DNA from: Neobacillus vireti
GTDB lineage: Bacteria; Bacillota; Bacilli; Bacillales; Cytobacillaceae
Assembly: GCF_001026695.1 (NCBI RefSeq)
Contig: NZ_LDNB01000002.1
Coordinates: 555,621 to 619,620, forward strand
DNA length: 64,000 nucleotides
Reading direction: 5' to 3'
Shown: piece by piece, positions 35,504-42,726 of the stretch
Position numbering within the stretch: the first letter of the stretch is position 1
Layout: every line of letters begins with the position of its first letter
Notes under the pieces: model-generated
The model's input: only the letters and a program-made list of their open reading frames with translations
Database searches by the model: none
Told to the model about the DNA's origin: nothing
Program-made: the position numbers and the translations under genes

Positions 35504-36928
35504 ATGGAAAACAACCAGCAATTTTTTCAAACCATTCTCAATCATACAAGTGACGTACTCATGATTGTGGATCGAAATCGTCACATTATATATATTACCT
35601 CAAATGTTTATGAGACTCTGGGGTATAGACCTGAAGAGCTGAACAATCGAGACGGGTTTGACCTTCTCCATCCTGAGGATAAGGAAAGTATGCTGCAACG
35701 GCATCATAATCTGCTGACCTCAAAACAAAGTAATACTTCGGAATATCGCATGATTAGGAAGAATGGGGAAGTGCGTTATGGCGAGTGTAAAACCACGCCG
35801 CTGCCAGATACAGAAAATTACCTTCAAGTGGTATCGATTAGAGATATTACGGAACGAAAGCGGATGGAACTGGAGCTCGAATACCATAAGAATCGACATG
35901 AAGTTTTACAAAATAGCCTGAAGAATTTTTCGAATGATCTTTCTTTCGTGATGAAACATGCTGACCTGGAGGAAAGACTAATCAAGGAACTCGTAACTAT
36001 TTTACCAAACTCAAATCCTACAATAATGAAAAATTCCCCAAAAAATACACATTTAACAATAGGAAAAATGGAGACGTTCGCTGACAAGGCAATAATTAAA
36101 ATAGGCGAACGGCAGCAGAGCCCATACATCCTGTCGATGAATGCAAGCGCCATTCGGGAAAAGATGGAATCGATTTGGCTGGAAACCTTGGCCTATTATT
36201 CGATGATGGTTTTTGAAAATTTAAATATGATAGAGAATCTTATCCAGCAGCTAGAAACAGCAACCCGTAGTAAGGAAACGCCGCAATGGGTGCTGCGGTT
36301 GATGTTTAATCTGCAAGAACAGCAGAGATTGACGTTATCGAGTGATTTGCATGATACAGTTTTGCAGGATCAGATTGATTTATATCGCAGACTGGAATCC
36401 CTTTTAACCCGTTATGAAATAGAGAAGAAAGTCAAAACCAAGCTTGTTGGGATTGAACAGGGTTTGTTGGATATCATTCATGATATTCGCGTGACCTGCA
36501 ATAACTTACGCCCCCCGCTGCTAAGAGAGTTAGGACTGAAAAGATCGTTGGAAAATTTGTTCGAGCATATTCAGGTTTGCTCTACTTATAAAATTATTTT
36601 TACGGCAGTAGATCTCTCAATGCTGCCGCTAAGCGAAGAACAAACAATCGGGATCTACCGGATTGTGCAGGAACTCCTTAATTATGCAGAGGAACACTCT
36701 CGGGCGAATGAAATAAAATTTGATCTCTACTATGAGGATTTTCAATTGAAGATAGTGTACAGTGATGACGGAGTTGGGGATAGTTTTTCTTCAAATCATT
36801 TTAGATTAACAAATATAGAACAAAGAGCGCAAAGTCTTGGAGGGAAGATGGAGATCAGCTTGAGGCCGGGATGTGGGTTATTAGCTGCCTTGCAGCTTCC
36901 TATTAACTTAGAGAGGAGTTTAGTATAA
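35504..36928 (+). CDS. Cytoplasmic PAS histidine kinase 2, degenerate ATP site
   Basis: 474 residues from the ATG at 35504 (AGGAGAAAATAGGTGG upstream). Same layout as kinase 1: PAS (about 5-118), linker, HisKA_3 with His283 in LSSDLHDTVLQDQ. The N-box reads QELLNYAEEHS: the Mg-binding Asn is Tyr394 and the Lys before His is Glu. The G2 box is RLTNIEQRA instead of GLxGMRER. G1 DDGVG is kept. Autokinase activity is doubtful; it may be phosphorylated in trans by kinase 1 or act as a brake or scaffold. Its stop overlaps the regulator start (TAATG), so the two are translationally coupled. Confidence 0.88.
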   Translation: MENNQQFFQTILNHTSDVLMIVDRNRHIIYITSNVYETLGYRPEELNNRDGFDLLHPEDKESMLQRHHNLLTSKQSNTSEYRMIRKNGEVRYGECKTTPLPDTENYLQVVSIRDITERKRMELELEYHKNRHEVLQNSLKNFSNDLSFVMKHADLEERLIKELVTILPNSNPTIMKNSPKNTHLTIGKMETFADKAIIKIGERQQSPYILSMNASAIREKMESIWLETLAYYSMMVFENLNMIENLIQQLETATRSKETPQWVLRLMFNLQEQQRLTLSSDLHDTVLQDQIDLYRRLESLLTRYEIEKKVKTKLVGIEQGLLDIIHDIRVTCNNLRPPLLRELGLKRSLENLFEHIQVCSTYKIIFTAVDLSMLPLSEEQTIGIYRIVQELLNYAEEHSRANEIKFDLYYEDFQLKIVYSDDGVGDSFSSNHFRLTNIEQRAQSLGGKMEISLRPGCGLLAALQLPINLERSLV

Positions 36929-37578
36929 TGGTAAATATTTTAATTGTTGATGACCATTTATCGATTATCGAAGGTACCAAAATGCTGTTGGAACAAGAAC
37001 CGGATTTCAATATTACAGTTGAAAACAGTTCATTGAATGCGATGAATTTAATCAAGCTGCACCATTATGATGTATTGTTGTTTGATTTGTATATGCCACA
37101 TCTAAATGGGCTTGAGTTGGCAAAGCAGGCGCTAGCTTATAATCCGGATTTGACTGTTTTGATTTATACAGGCTTCGATATCAAGCCACATTTTAATTTG
37201 CTCGTTGAAGCCGGTGTTTCCGGATTTCTGTCAAAAACCTCATCGCGTGATGAATTAGTTGCAGGAATCAGGAGTGCCTTACGGAAACAGGTAGTTCTGC
37301 CGCTATCATTGGTAAGAGAATTAAGAAGACCAGGGATCATTTCCGACCAGTCCAATGCCAATGAAAAAGTGGTCTTAACCAGCAATGAGGAACAAATCTT
37401 GACAGAACTATCTAAGGGGAAAAGCACAAGGGAAATCGCCTCGAATTTAGCGATGAGCCAGAGGTCATTAGAGTATAACTTGACGGCCCTTTACCAAAAG
37501 TTTGGCGTCCGAACAAGAGTGGATACCATTGCCAAGGCCAAGAAGCTTGGGTTAATCCCAGAGGAAGAATTGAAATAA
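36928..37578 (+). CDS. ComA-like response regulator (NarL/FixJ family)
   Basis: 216 residues. Receiver: DDH (Asp9, Asp10), phosphoacceptor Asp53 in LFDLYMP, YTG and FLSKTSS. LuxR-type HTH at about 150-212; the segment SQRSLEYNLTALYQKFGVRTR resembles ComA (SKRSIEYSLTSIFNKLNV) when read piecewise. ComA is the competence/quorum regulator that binds TTGCGG-N4-CCGCAA. Four nearby promoters carry TGCGGT arrays, one with a perfect ComA box, which makes them the likely targets. Confidence 0.9.
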   Translation: MVNILIVDDHLSIIEGTKMLLEQEPDFNITVENSSLNAMNLIKLHHYDVLLFDLYMPHLNGLELAKQALAYNPDLTVLIYTGFDIKPHFNLLVEAGVSGFLSKTSSRDELVAGIRSALRKQVVLPLSLVRELRRPGIISDQSNANEKVVLTSNEEQILTELSKGKSTREIASNLAMSQRSLEYNLTALYQKFGVRTRVDTIAKAKKLGLIPEEELK

Positions 37579-37624
37579 TCCCATTCTCATTTGGTTTACC
37601 TGTATTGGAAAAAATAAATACAAA

Positions 37625-37660
37625 GCAGTGGTTTTCTTAACAAAAATCCCACTGCCTTTT
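37625..37660 (+). terminator. Terminator after response regulator
   Basis: GCAGTGG (37625-37631) and CCACTGC (37649-37655) with TTTT following. A second hairpin GGGGTTCC / GGAGCCCC lies at 37671-37690, followed by TTTG. Confidence 0.75.
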
Positions 37661-37721
37661 GCGTGTAATAGGGGTTCCAGCGGGAGCCCCTTTGTGTGTG
37701 TTAAAATTAAAAATCTAAAAC

Positions 37722-37796
37722 TGCGGTGCCACACGGAAAATATGCGGTGGTCTTCAAAAAGAGTGCGGTTAGGGAAGCGGCAGAATTGAGTATTAT
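37722..37796 (+). promoter_or_regulatory. Phased TGCGGT promoter 3 (before yrzI-like gene)
   Basis: TGCGGT at 37722, 37743 and 37764, exactly 21 bp apart, then 21 nt to the -10 box TATTAT at 37791-37796. No -35 hexamer. This is the cleanest of the four arrays. Confidence 0.8.
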
Positions 37797-37856
37797 GTGA
37801 ATATAGAAAACAACAAATCATCGGATTGACTAATCCCATTAAGGAGGAAAATGACA

Positions 37857-38000
37857 ATGACATTGAATCTATTATTCTTTACCCTTAGCATTAAAAAGCG
37901 AATAATCGCTCCGGAAAAAGCCCTGACCCAAGAAAAGGTTGAAAAACTGTATGAAGAACATAAAGATCGTCTAATCTCTACTCACTATATGATGCATTAA
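37857..38000 (+). CDS. YrzI family small protein
   Basis: 47 residues; AAGGAGG lies 9 nt before the ATG at 37857 (an ATG at 37851 is too close to it). MTLNLLFFTLSIKKRIIAPE is the hydrophobic then basic start of the YrzI family, followed by a charged helix. Bacillus genomes carry such peptides, often in several copies, and their function is unknown. Here it has its own phased-repeat promoter and a terminator, so it is probably a regulated small protein. Confidence 0.8.
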   Translation: MTLNLLFFTLSIKKRIIAPEKALTQEKVEKLYEEHKDRLISTHYMMH

Positions 38001-38003
38001 CCT

Positions 38004-38035
38004 ACTGCCAGCTGTTAATCCTGGCAGTTTTTTTT
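38004..38035 (+). terminator. Rho-independent terminator after yrzI-like gene
   Basis: ACTGCCAG (38004-38011) pairs with CTGGCAGT (38021-38028), followed by eight T. Confidence 0.93.
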
Positions 38036-38036
38036 C

Positions 38037-38153
38037 TATCCGAGAGTGACATACCGTTATCCGAGAGTAAAACCCGCCATCCGAGAGTAATGACCTGTTA
38101 TCCGAGAGTAACAGCGTTTTTAGCCGAGAGAAACCAAACCTTATCCGAGCGTA
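38037..38153 (+). repeat. Array of about 21-bp units with CCGAGAGTAA core
   Basis: Six units of core TATCCGAGAGTAA with variable 8-nt spacers; CGAGAG-type cores start at 38041, 38062, 38082, 38103, 38125 and 38146 (steps 21, 20, 21, 22, 21). The spacers differ in sequence. It lies directly upstream of the ABC transporter promoter. A second array with a different core but the same step is at 47943. Confidence 0.8.
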
Positions 38154-38176
38154 ACCGCTCTCTATCACCAATATAA

Positions 38177-38273
38177 TTGCGGAACACCGCAAAATCCTGC
38201 GGCGGCACCTTAAAAAGACTGCGGTGACCTCCCAAAAGAGTGCGGTTTGGCAACAGCCATTCTTTACTACAAT
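38177..38273 (+). promoter_or_regulatory. Phased TGCGGT promoter 4 with perfect ComA box (before ABC transporter)
   Basis: TTGCGGAACACCGCAA at 38177-38192 matches the ComA box TTGCGG-N4-CCGCAA exactly. Further TGCGG(C/T) sites start at 38198, 38220 and 38241 (steps 20, 22, 21 from 38178). The last is 21 nt before the -10 TACAAT at 38268-38273. No clear -35. Confidence 0.82.
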
Positions 38274-38318
38274 GAAAATATAAAAAACCATATGAAATTA
38301 AATGGAGGGTGGAAAAAT

Positions 38319-39035
38319 ATGATTTCAGTTTCAAATGTTTCAAAAGTATATGCGTTGGCGTCGGGTGATTTCATCGCACTAAAGGAAACCGCTATGCAAG
38401 TCCGTAAAGGGGAATTTGTGGCCATTATGGGACCTAGCGGATCTGGAAAAAGCACATTGCTTCAGTTACTTGGGGGACTCGATCAGCCTACTACAGGAAA
38501 TATCGTCGTGGATGGAATTGACCTAACCAAATTGAATGAAAAAGAACGGACCTTATTCCGTCGGAAAAAGGTGGGCTTTGTTTTTCAAAATTATCAGCTC
38601 CTACCGATGATGACGGTCGGAGAAAATATTGCTCTTTCCCTTACTGCCAACAACACTCCAAAAAATGAGATAAACACGATTGTGCAAAAATTGCTGTCAG
38701 AAGTAAATCTGCAAGATAAAGAATCAGCTTTCCCTTCCCAGCTAAGCGGCGGCCAACAGCAAAGAGTAGCCATTGCACGGGCGTTAGCGATGAAGCCAAG
38801 TTTAATTTTGGCAGATGAACCTACCGGCAATCTTGACCAAAAAAATAGTGAAGATATCTTAAAGCTTTTATCAAGGCTTAACAAAGAGGAAAAGATTACG
38901 GTCGTTATGGTGACACATGATCAACAAGCAGCACAAGTGGCGGATCGAATCATTGTAGTAAGAGATGGAATGATTGTGGAAGAAGGTCATAAAGGAGGTT
39001 ACCGCAATGAAAAAGTGGCAAATCGCATGGCGTAA
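38319..39035 (+). CDS. ABC transporter ATP-binding protein (MacB/LolD-type)
   Basis: 238 residues from the ATG at 38319 (GGAGGGTGG upstream). Walker A GPSGSGKST (38-46), Q-loop VFQNYQLLP, signature LSGGQQQR (142-149), Walker B LILADEP (162-168) and switch His in VMVTHD. Pairs with the FtsX-type permease whose start lies inside its last 29 nt. These mechanotransmission-type transporters export peptides or lipoproteins or confer peptide-antibiotic resistance. Under the ComA-like phased promoter. Confidence 0.95.
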   Translation: MISVSNVSKVYALASGDFIALKETAMQVRKGEFVAIMGPSGSGKSTLLQLLGGLDQPTTGNIVVDGIDLTKLNEKERTLFRRKKVGFVFQNYQLLPMMTVGENIALSLTANNTPKNEINTIVQKLLSEVNLQDKESAFPSQLSGGQQQRVAIARALAMKPSLILADEPTGNLDQKNSEDILKLLSRLNKEEKITVVMVTHDQQAAQVADRIIVVRDGMIVEEGHKGGYRNEKVANRMA

Positions 39036-41493
39036 TTTAATGCGGCGGAAGATGCGGACTTTTTTATCAATGATGTCTATTGTGATAGGAGTAGCTTCTA
39101 CATTTGGAGTGATTGCAGCTGTTAATACGGCAGAAAAAGCCTTTCCTATTTTCTTAAAGGAGGCAATTGCTAAAGCAGATTTTAATATTGCTGGGACGGA
39201 AGCCTATTTTTCAGAAGATAATTATAAGCAAATGTCTTCGAGAAAGGATTATGAATCTGTTGCGATGTTAAAGCAAAATACCAAGTTGGTTACCAAAGAA
39301 AAAGATATCTCTTCAATCCAGAAACGAGTTGTGATTACCGGCTATAGCCAGCTTGAAACCACCGTTACTGGGTTCAAAGTAATGGAAGGTGATTTAAAAG
39401 CCAAAGGGGCCGTCATTACGGATCGAACGGCAAAGGTTTGGGGATCGAAGATTGGGGATACGGTTTCCTTTAATACAGACAAAGGTGTCAAAACGATTAA
39501 GATAACGGCCATTGTTAGGTACACAAAAGATTTAATGGGCCCTTCCAGCTGGAATATGGCGAAATATCACCATTGGGCGGTAGCAGTTCCACTCCCAACA
39601 GTCCAAAATTGGTTTGATTTAAATGGAAAAATCCAAGCGATCCAGGTAAAAGCAATAAGTCACAATCAGCTTGATGCAGTAGAGAATGAGTTGGATCACT
39701 TTGTGAAAAGCAATAAAGGTGTTTATATGCAGCCTATGATTATTAACTTTGATACAGCGTTTAAAGATCTTAATACTTTCTTCTTAGCCCTATATATTGC
39801 TGGTTTTCTCGGAATCGCACTGAGTGCCTTCATCATTTTTAATTCGCTCTATGTAAGTATTAAAGAAAGAAAAAGTGAATTTGCCGTGTTAAAGACGATT
39901 GGCTATACACCTGGACAATTACAGGGAATGGTCCTGACCGAGGTATTATTAGTTGCCATAATCGGAACAATCTTGGGCCTTACAGTCGGATATGGTCTTG
40001 CCCATGGTTTGAAACTACTCATCTTCATGGTATATGGCGTACAAAGTAACAGTTCTATGGTATTAGCAACTGGTTTGATAGTATCAATCCTTGCCGGTCT
40101 GCTCGTACCGATTCTTTCCTCCTGGTACCCGATTCAAAAGGTTGGTAAGACTAGCGTTATTGAAGTATTAAAAGACAACAAAGCTATACAAAGCAGACAT
40201 TCTAAGTGGTTAGGAATTGTCGGTGTCCTGTTTATTCTATCAAGCTTTTTTATCAAGCATTTGATTTTAGTCCTGCCGCTTTTGATTGGCATCACTTTAG
40301 TATTTCCTTATCTTTTTAAACTGTTTAGTTTTATTCTGAAAGCTTTCTATCGTCTTATATTCAACTTTTCCGGAGACGTCGCGATCCGTAATTTAAATCG
40401 AAATATTGGTAGAGCTTCCATGACTTCCGTGATTCTCTCCCTTGGGATTGCCATGATTGTGTTAATGAGTACCCTAAATTCTGCCCTCTTACAGTCGTAT
40501 GAGAAAATGATAAACCAATCTTACGGCGGAAATCTCGACGTCATGTTTCACCATATTGAGAAAGAGGATCTCGACATTATTAAACATATAGACGGCGTAA
40601 AAGATGCAGCAACGTATTCGCTGCAGGGAATCGTATGGAATTTAGATGGCGAGAAACGAATGCTCCCCGTATATGGAGTTGGAGCGGAATGGATTGACCG
40701 GTTCCCGTTGTTTTCCGTATCAAATGGTTCACAAAGTGCATTAATAAAGAGCTTAAAAAACGATGAAATTATCCTTGATCAAACCTCTTTTGCAACATGG
40801 GGAGGAAAAATTGGCGAAAGCATTACGTTAGATACCATTCATGGTGAAAAAACCTTTAAAGTTGTCGCAATGGTGAACACAATGAAAAATAGTGGTTATG
40901 GGGCGTTTATGAGTGAGAAGAACTTCAAGGAAAACTTCGGTGTTAACTATGAAAGAAATACGTTGGTCATCAAGGAAGCACAAATGAGCCCACTGCAATT
41001 AAGGGAGAATATTTACTCCAAATTCGGTGGTAGAATTGAGGAAATGTGGGGTCCGGAGGATTGGGTTTCCATGATTGGCGGTACCATCACAGCATCCTTT
41101 AGTATGGTGAACGCACTTGTCATCCTTGGTATTATTGTCTCTGGTATCGGGATTGCGAATACCTTGCTGATCAATATTATGGAACGGGTCCGGGAAATTG
41201 CAATGATGCGGGCTGTTGGTGTTACGCATCGTCAGATTATCGGGATGATTTTATTGGAGGGTTTTGGAATAGGGCTTGCTGCAACCGTCATCGGGATCAT
41301 GTTTGGTATTCTGTTAATCTATTTGACGTCTACGTTTATGCAAGTAAACTCCTTAACCTTTGAATTCGGCGTCTCCTGGATGATTATCGCAATAATAGCT
41401 TTGTTCGGGCTTGCTGTCAGCATCATTTCCAGCATTGCTCCAGCAACTAAAGCGGCAAAAATCAAGTTAAGTGATGCGCTTCGATATGAGTAG
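39007..41493 (+). CDS. ABC transporter permease, two FtsX domains
   Basis: 828 residues from the ATG at 39007, with AAAGGAGG 8 nt upstream inside the ATPase gene. First membrane helix follows a basic start (RNLMRRKMRTFLSMMSIVIG). Then come an extracytoplasmic MacB_PCD-like domain (about 45-250), three helices (about 255-375, FtsX), a middle hydrophobic pair (about 405-440), a second extracytoplasmic domain (about 490-685) and three C-terminal helices (about 690-820). Full length for the two-FtsX type. Cargo unknown; a tiny lipoprotein-signal ORF overlaps its 3' end. Confidence 0.92.
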   Translation: MKKWQIAWRNLMRRKMRTFLSMMSIVIGVASTFGVIAAVNTAEKAFPIFLKEAIAKADFNIAGTEAYFSEDNYKQMSSRKDYESVAMLKQNTKLVTKEKDISSIQKRVVITGYSQLETTVTGFKVMEGDLKAKGAVITDRTAKVWGSKIGDTVSFNTDKGVKTIKITAIVRYTKDLMGPSSWNMAKYHHWAVAVPLPTVQNWFDLNGKIQAIQVKAISHNQLDAVENELDHFVKSNKGVYMQPMIINFDTAFKDLNTFFLALYIAGFLGIALSAFIIFNSLYVSIKERKSEFAVLKTIGYTPGQLQGMVLTEVLLVAIIGTILGLTVGYGLAHGLKLLIFMVYGVQSNSSMVLATGLIVSILAGLLVPILSSWYPIQKVGKTSVIEVLKDNKAIQSRHSKWLGIVGVLFILSSFFIKHLILVLPLLIGITLVFPYLFKLFSFILKAFYRLIFNFSGDVAIRNLNRNIGRASMTSVILSLGIAMIVLMSTLNSALLQSYEKMINQSYGGNLDVMFHHIEKEDLDIIKHIDGVKDAATYSLQGIVWNLDGEKRMLPVYGVGAEWIDRFPLFSVSNGSQSALIKSLKNDEIILDQTSFATWGGKIGESITLDTIHGEKTFKVVAMVNTMKNSGYGAFMSEKNFKENFGVNYERNTLVIKEAQMSPLQLRENIYSKFGGRIEEMWGPEDWVSMIGGTITASFSMVNALVILGIIVSGIGIANTLLINIMERVREIAMMRAVGVTHRQIIGMILLEGFGIGLAATVIGIMFGILLIYLTSTFMQVNSLTFEFGVSWMIIAIIALFGLAVSIISSIAPATKAAKIKLSDALRYE

Positions 41494-41554
41494 AATCCTG
41501 TTGGTGCTGTTCTTACCTATGTTAATGCTGACTGCATGTTGGGGGAGCGAATGA
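41486..41554 (+). CDS. 22-residue ORF consisting of a lipoprotein signal peptide
   Basis: The ATG overlaps the permease stop (ATGAGTAG). The product MSRILLVLFLPMLMLTACWGSE has an Arg, a hydrophobic core and a lipobox LTAC, then only WGSE. Processing by Lgt/Lsp would leave a five-residue lipopeptide C-W-G-S-E and a short signal fragment. No ribosome site other than coupling to the permease. It may be a peptide signal or a remnant of a GerAC-type lipoprotein gene. Confidence 0.4.
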   Translation: MSRILLVLFLPMLMLTACWGSE

Positions 41555-41584
41555 ATCCTTTCGAAGTTGTTTGCTTCAGAAAAA

Positions 41585-41617
41585 AGAGGGATTCTAAAAA
41601 TTTTTTAGTATCCCTCT
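41585..41617. terminator. Terminator between ABC operon and yjcZ-like copy 3
   Basis: AGAGGGAT (41585-41592) pairs with ATCCCTCT (41610-41617), with an inner CTAAAAA/TTTTTAG extension. Usable from both sides. Confidence 0.8.
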
Positions 41618-41642
41618 AATTGTCATAATCACTTAAGAGTTA

Positions 41643-41747
41643 TTAGTATCCTCCACCCATGAAGGATGCTCCAACAATGACTAACAGAATAAATAGAACA
41701 ACGATCAGGGCAAAACTTGTACCCATACCACCGCTTTCGTAACCCAT
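41643..41747 (-). CDS. YjcZ family sporulation membrane peptide (copy 3)
   Basis: 34 residues, GGAGGTG before the ATG. MGYESGGMGT, then [19 protein letters not shown] and MGGGY. Shares the [11 protein letters not shown] core with the copies at 32071 and 32256. Confidence 0.88.
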   Translation of the reverse strand: MGYESGGMGTSFALIVVLFILLVIVGASFMGGGY

Positions 41748-41783
41748 AAATAACACCTCCATTTTTAGATAGTCATTAAAAAG

Positions 41784-41981
41784 CTACCAGCGATGAAAAG
41801 GATGTCTGTGTTCAACTACAACTCTTTCCCTAATAGGTTTATAAATGACCCTTGGGACATCAAATACATCAAGTCGATTTACATGAACTACTGGTTGGAT
41901 AATTGGTATTTCACGACGAATAGATTCATTATGAAATACGTATTTAGGAGGACGAGTGATTGGTCTAGAGCGGTTAAACAT
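41784..41981 (-). CDS. Small His/Arg-rich, probable spore coat protein
   Basis: 65 residues from the ATG at 41981; AAGGAGGTG lies 7 nt before it (an adjacent ATG at 41984 is also possible). Rich in Arg, His, Pro and Val (FNRSRPITRPPKYVF, VVHVNRLDVF, VVVEHRHPFHRW). It recalls small coat proteins such as CotD-like peptides in composition, but no specific family is certain. Next to a yjcZ-like gene on the same strand. Confidence 0.55.
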   Translation of the reverse strand: MFNRSRPITRPPKYVFHNESIRREIPIIQPVVHVNRLDVFDVPRVIYKPIRERVVVEHRHPFHRW

Positions 41982-42132
41982 CATATAACACCTCCTTCCG
42001 AGTTTATATATTATTAAATGTTGCGAAGACTCATACTGAAACGGACAAGCATCATGTGTTTTTATAAAAAGACAACATTTTTTTGAAATATTATGCCGCA
42101 ATACCAGTGAAAAATGAATGAGAAGGAGACTG

Positions 42133-42242
42133 ATGATGAAAGTATCTCGTGTTGCTTATTTTGCAGCTGATTTATAACACGTATCTTTGGCTAATTCTGA
42201 AAAATGGAATAACATCCAACTAATGGTGTTCTTTCGTGTTAT
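42133..42242 (+). other. Short leader ORF followed by inverted repeat
   Basis: AGAAGGAG precedes ATGATG and a 14-codon frame (MMKVSRVAYFAADL). Its stop falls in ATAACACG (42174-42181), which pairs with CGTGTTAT (42235-42242). This leader-plus-hairpin arrangement precedes the VOC gene by about 100 bp. It could be an attenuator or just a gene remnant. Nothing else is seen in 41,985-42,339. Confidence 0.3.
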
Positions 42243-42339
42243 AACGAGGGCTGAAAAAAGTCTTCAACTCTTTAAAAGGTATTATTAGAATTTCAAAGAA
42301 TTAATATATAGATTGTATATTTAAGGAGGTAGGTTGTTA

Positions 42340-42726
42340 GTGAATACACCAATAAAAACACCAATAAAAAACCGTATTGGTGGTGTGTTTATTCCAGTTC
42401 GTGACATTGAGAAAGCGAAAAAATGGTATAGTAAAATACTTGGTTTGGAAGGTGGAGAAATATATTTTGGTCATATATATACGGCTCCAATGGATGGTAC
42501 AGCAGGCTTAATTTTAGATACGATGCCAAAGTGGCGAGATGAAAATGGTAACATTTCAACTTATCAAGTACCATCAATACAATTTGTAACGGATGATATC
42601 CATGCCTCTTATCAATTTATGAAAGAAAATAATGTTGAATTATTGACAGAGATTGAGGACGATTTTTATTTTGTTTTTAGAGACCTAGATGGTAACGTAT
42701 TGATGATTTGTAAGGAAGTATCTTAA
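42340..42726 (+). CDS. Glyoxalase/VOC family protein
   Basis: 128 residues from the GTG at 42340, which has AAGGAGG 10 nt upstream; a TTG six nt earlier is too close. One betaalphabetabetabeta repeat pair: GGVFIPVRDIEKAKKWYSKILGLEGG and YFVFRDLDGNVLMICKE. Conserved for small glyoxalase/bleomycin-resistance-like proteins that bind a metal or ligand as dimers. Substrate unknown. Its last 42 nt overlap the 3' end of the convergent transporter relic. Confidence 0.85.
   Translation: MNTPIKTPIKNRIGGVFIPVRDIEKAKKWYSKILGLEGGEIYFGHIYTAPMDGTAGLILDTMPKWRDENGNISTYQVPSIQFVTDDIHASYQFMKENNVELLTEIEDDFYFVFRDLDGNVLMICKEVS

Noticed and set aside
33701..36928. The kinases as true ComP orthologs with a peptide receptor
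   Set aside because: Neither protein has any membrane helix and both start with PAS domains, unlike ComP; no comQ or comX-like gene is nearby.
38037..38153. CRISPR array
   Set aside because: Cores are only about 13 nt with 8-nt gaps and imperfect copies; no cas genes are near. The same holds for 47943-48038.
38319..41493. BceAB-type bacitracin resistance transporter
   Set aside because: The permease has two FtsX domains with two large extracytoplasmic parts and no BceB-like single loop layout; the BceRS-type kinase is also missing.
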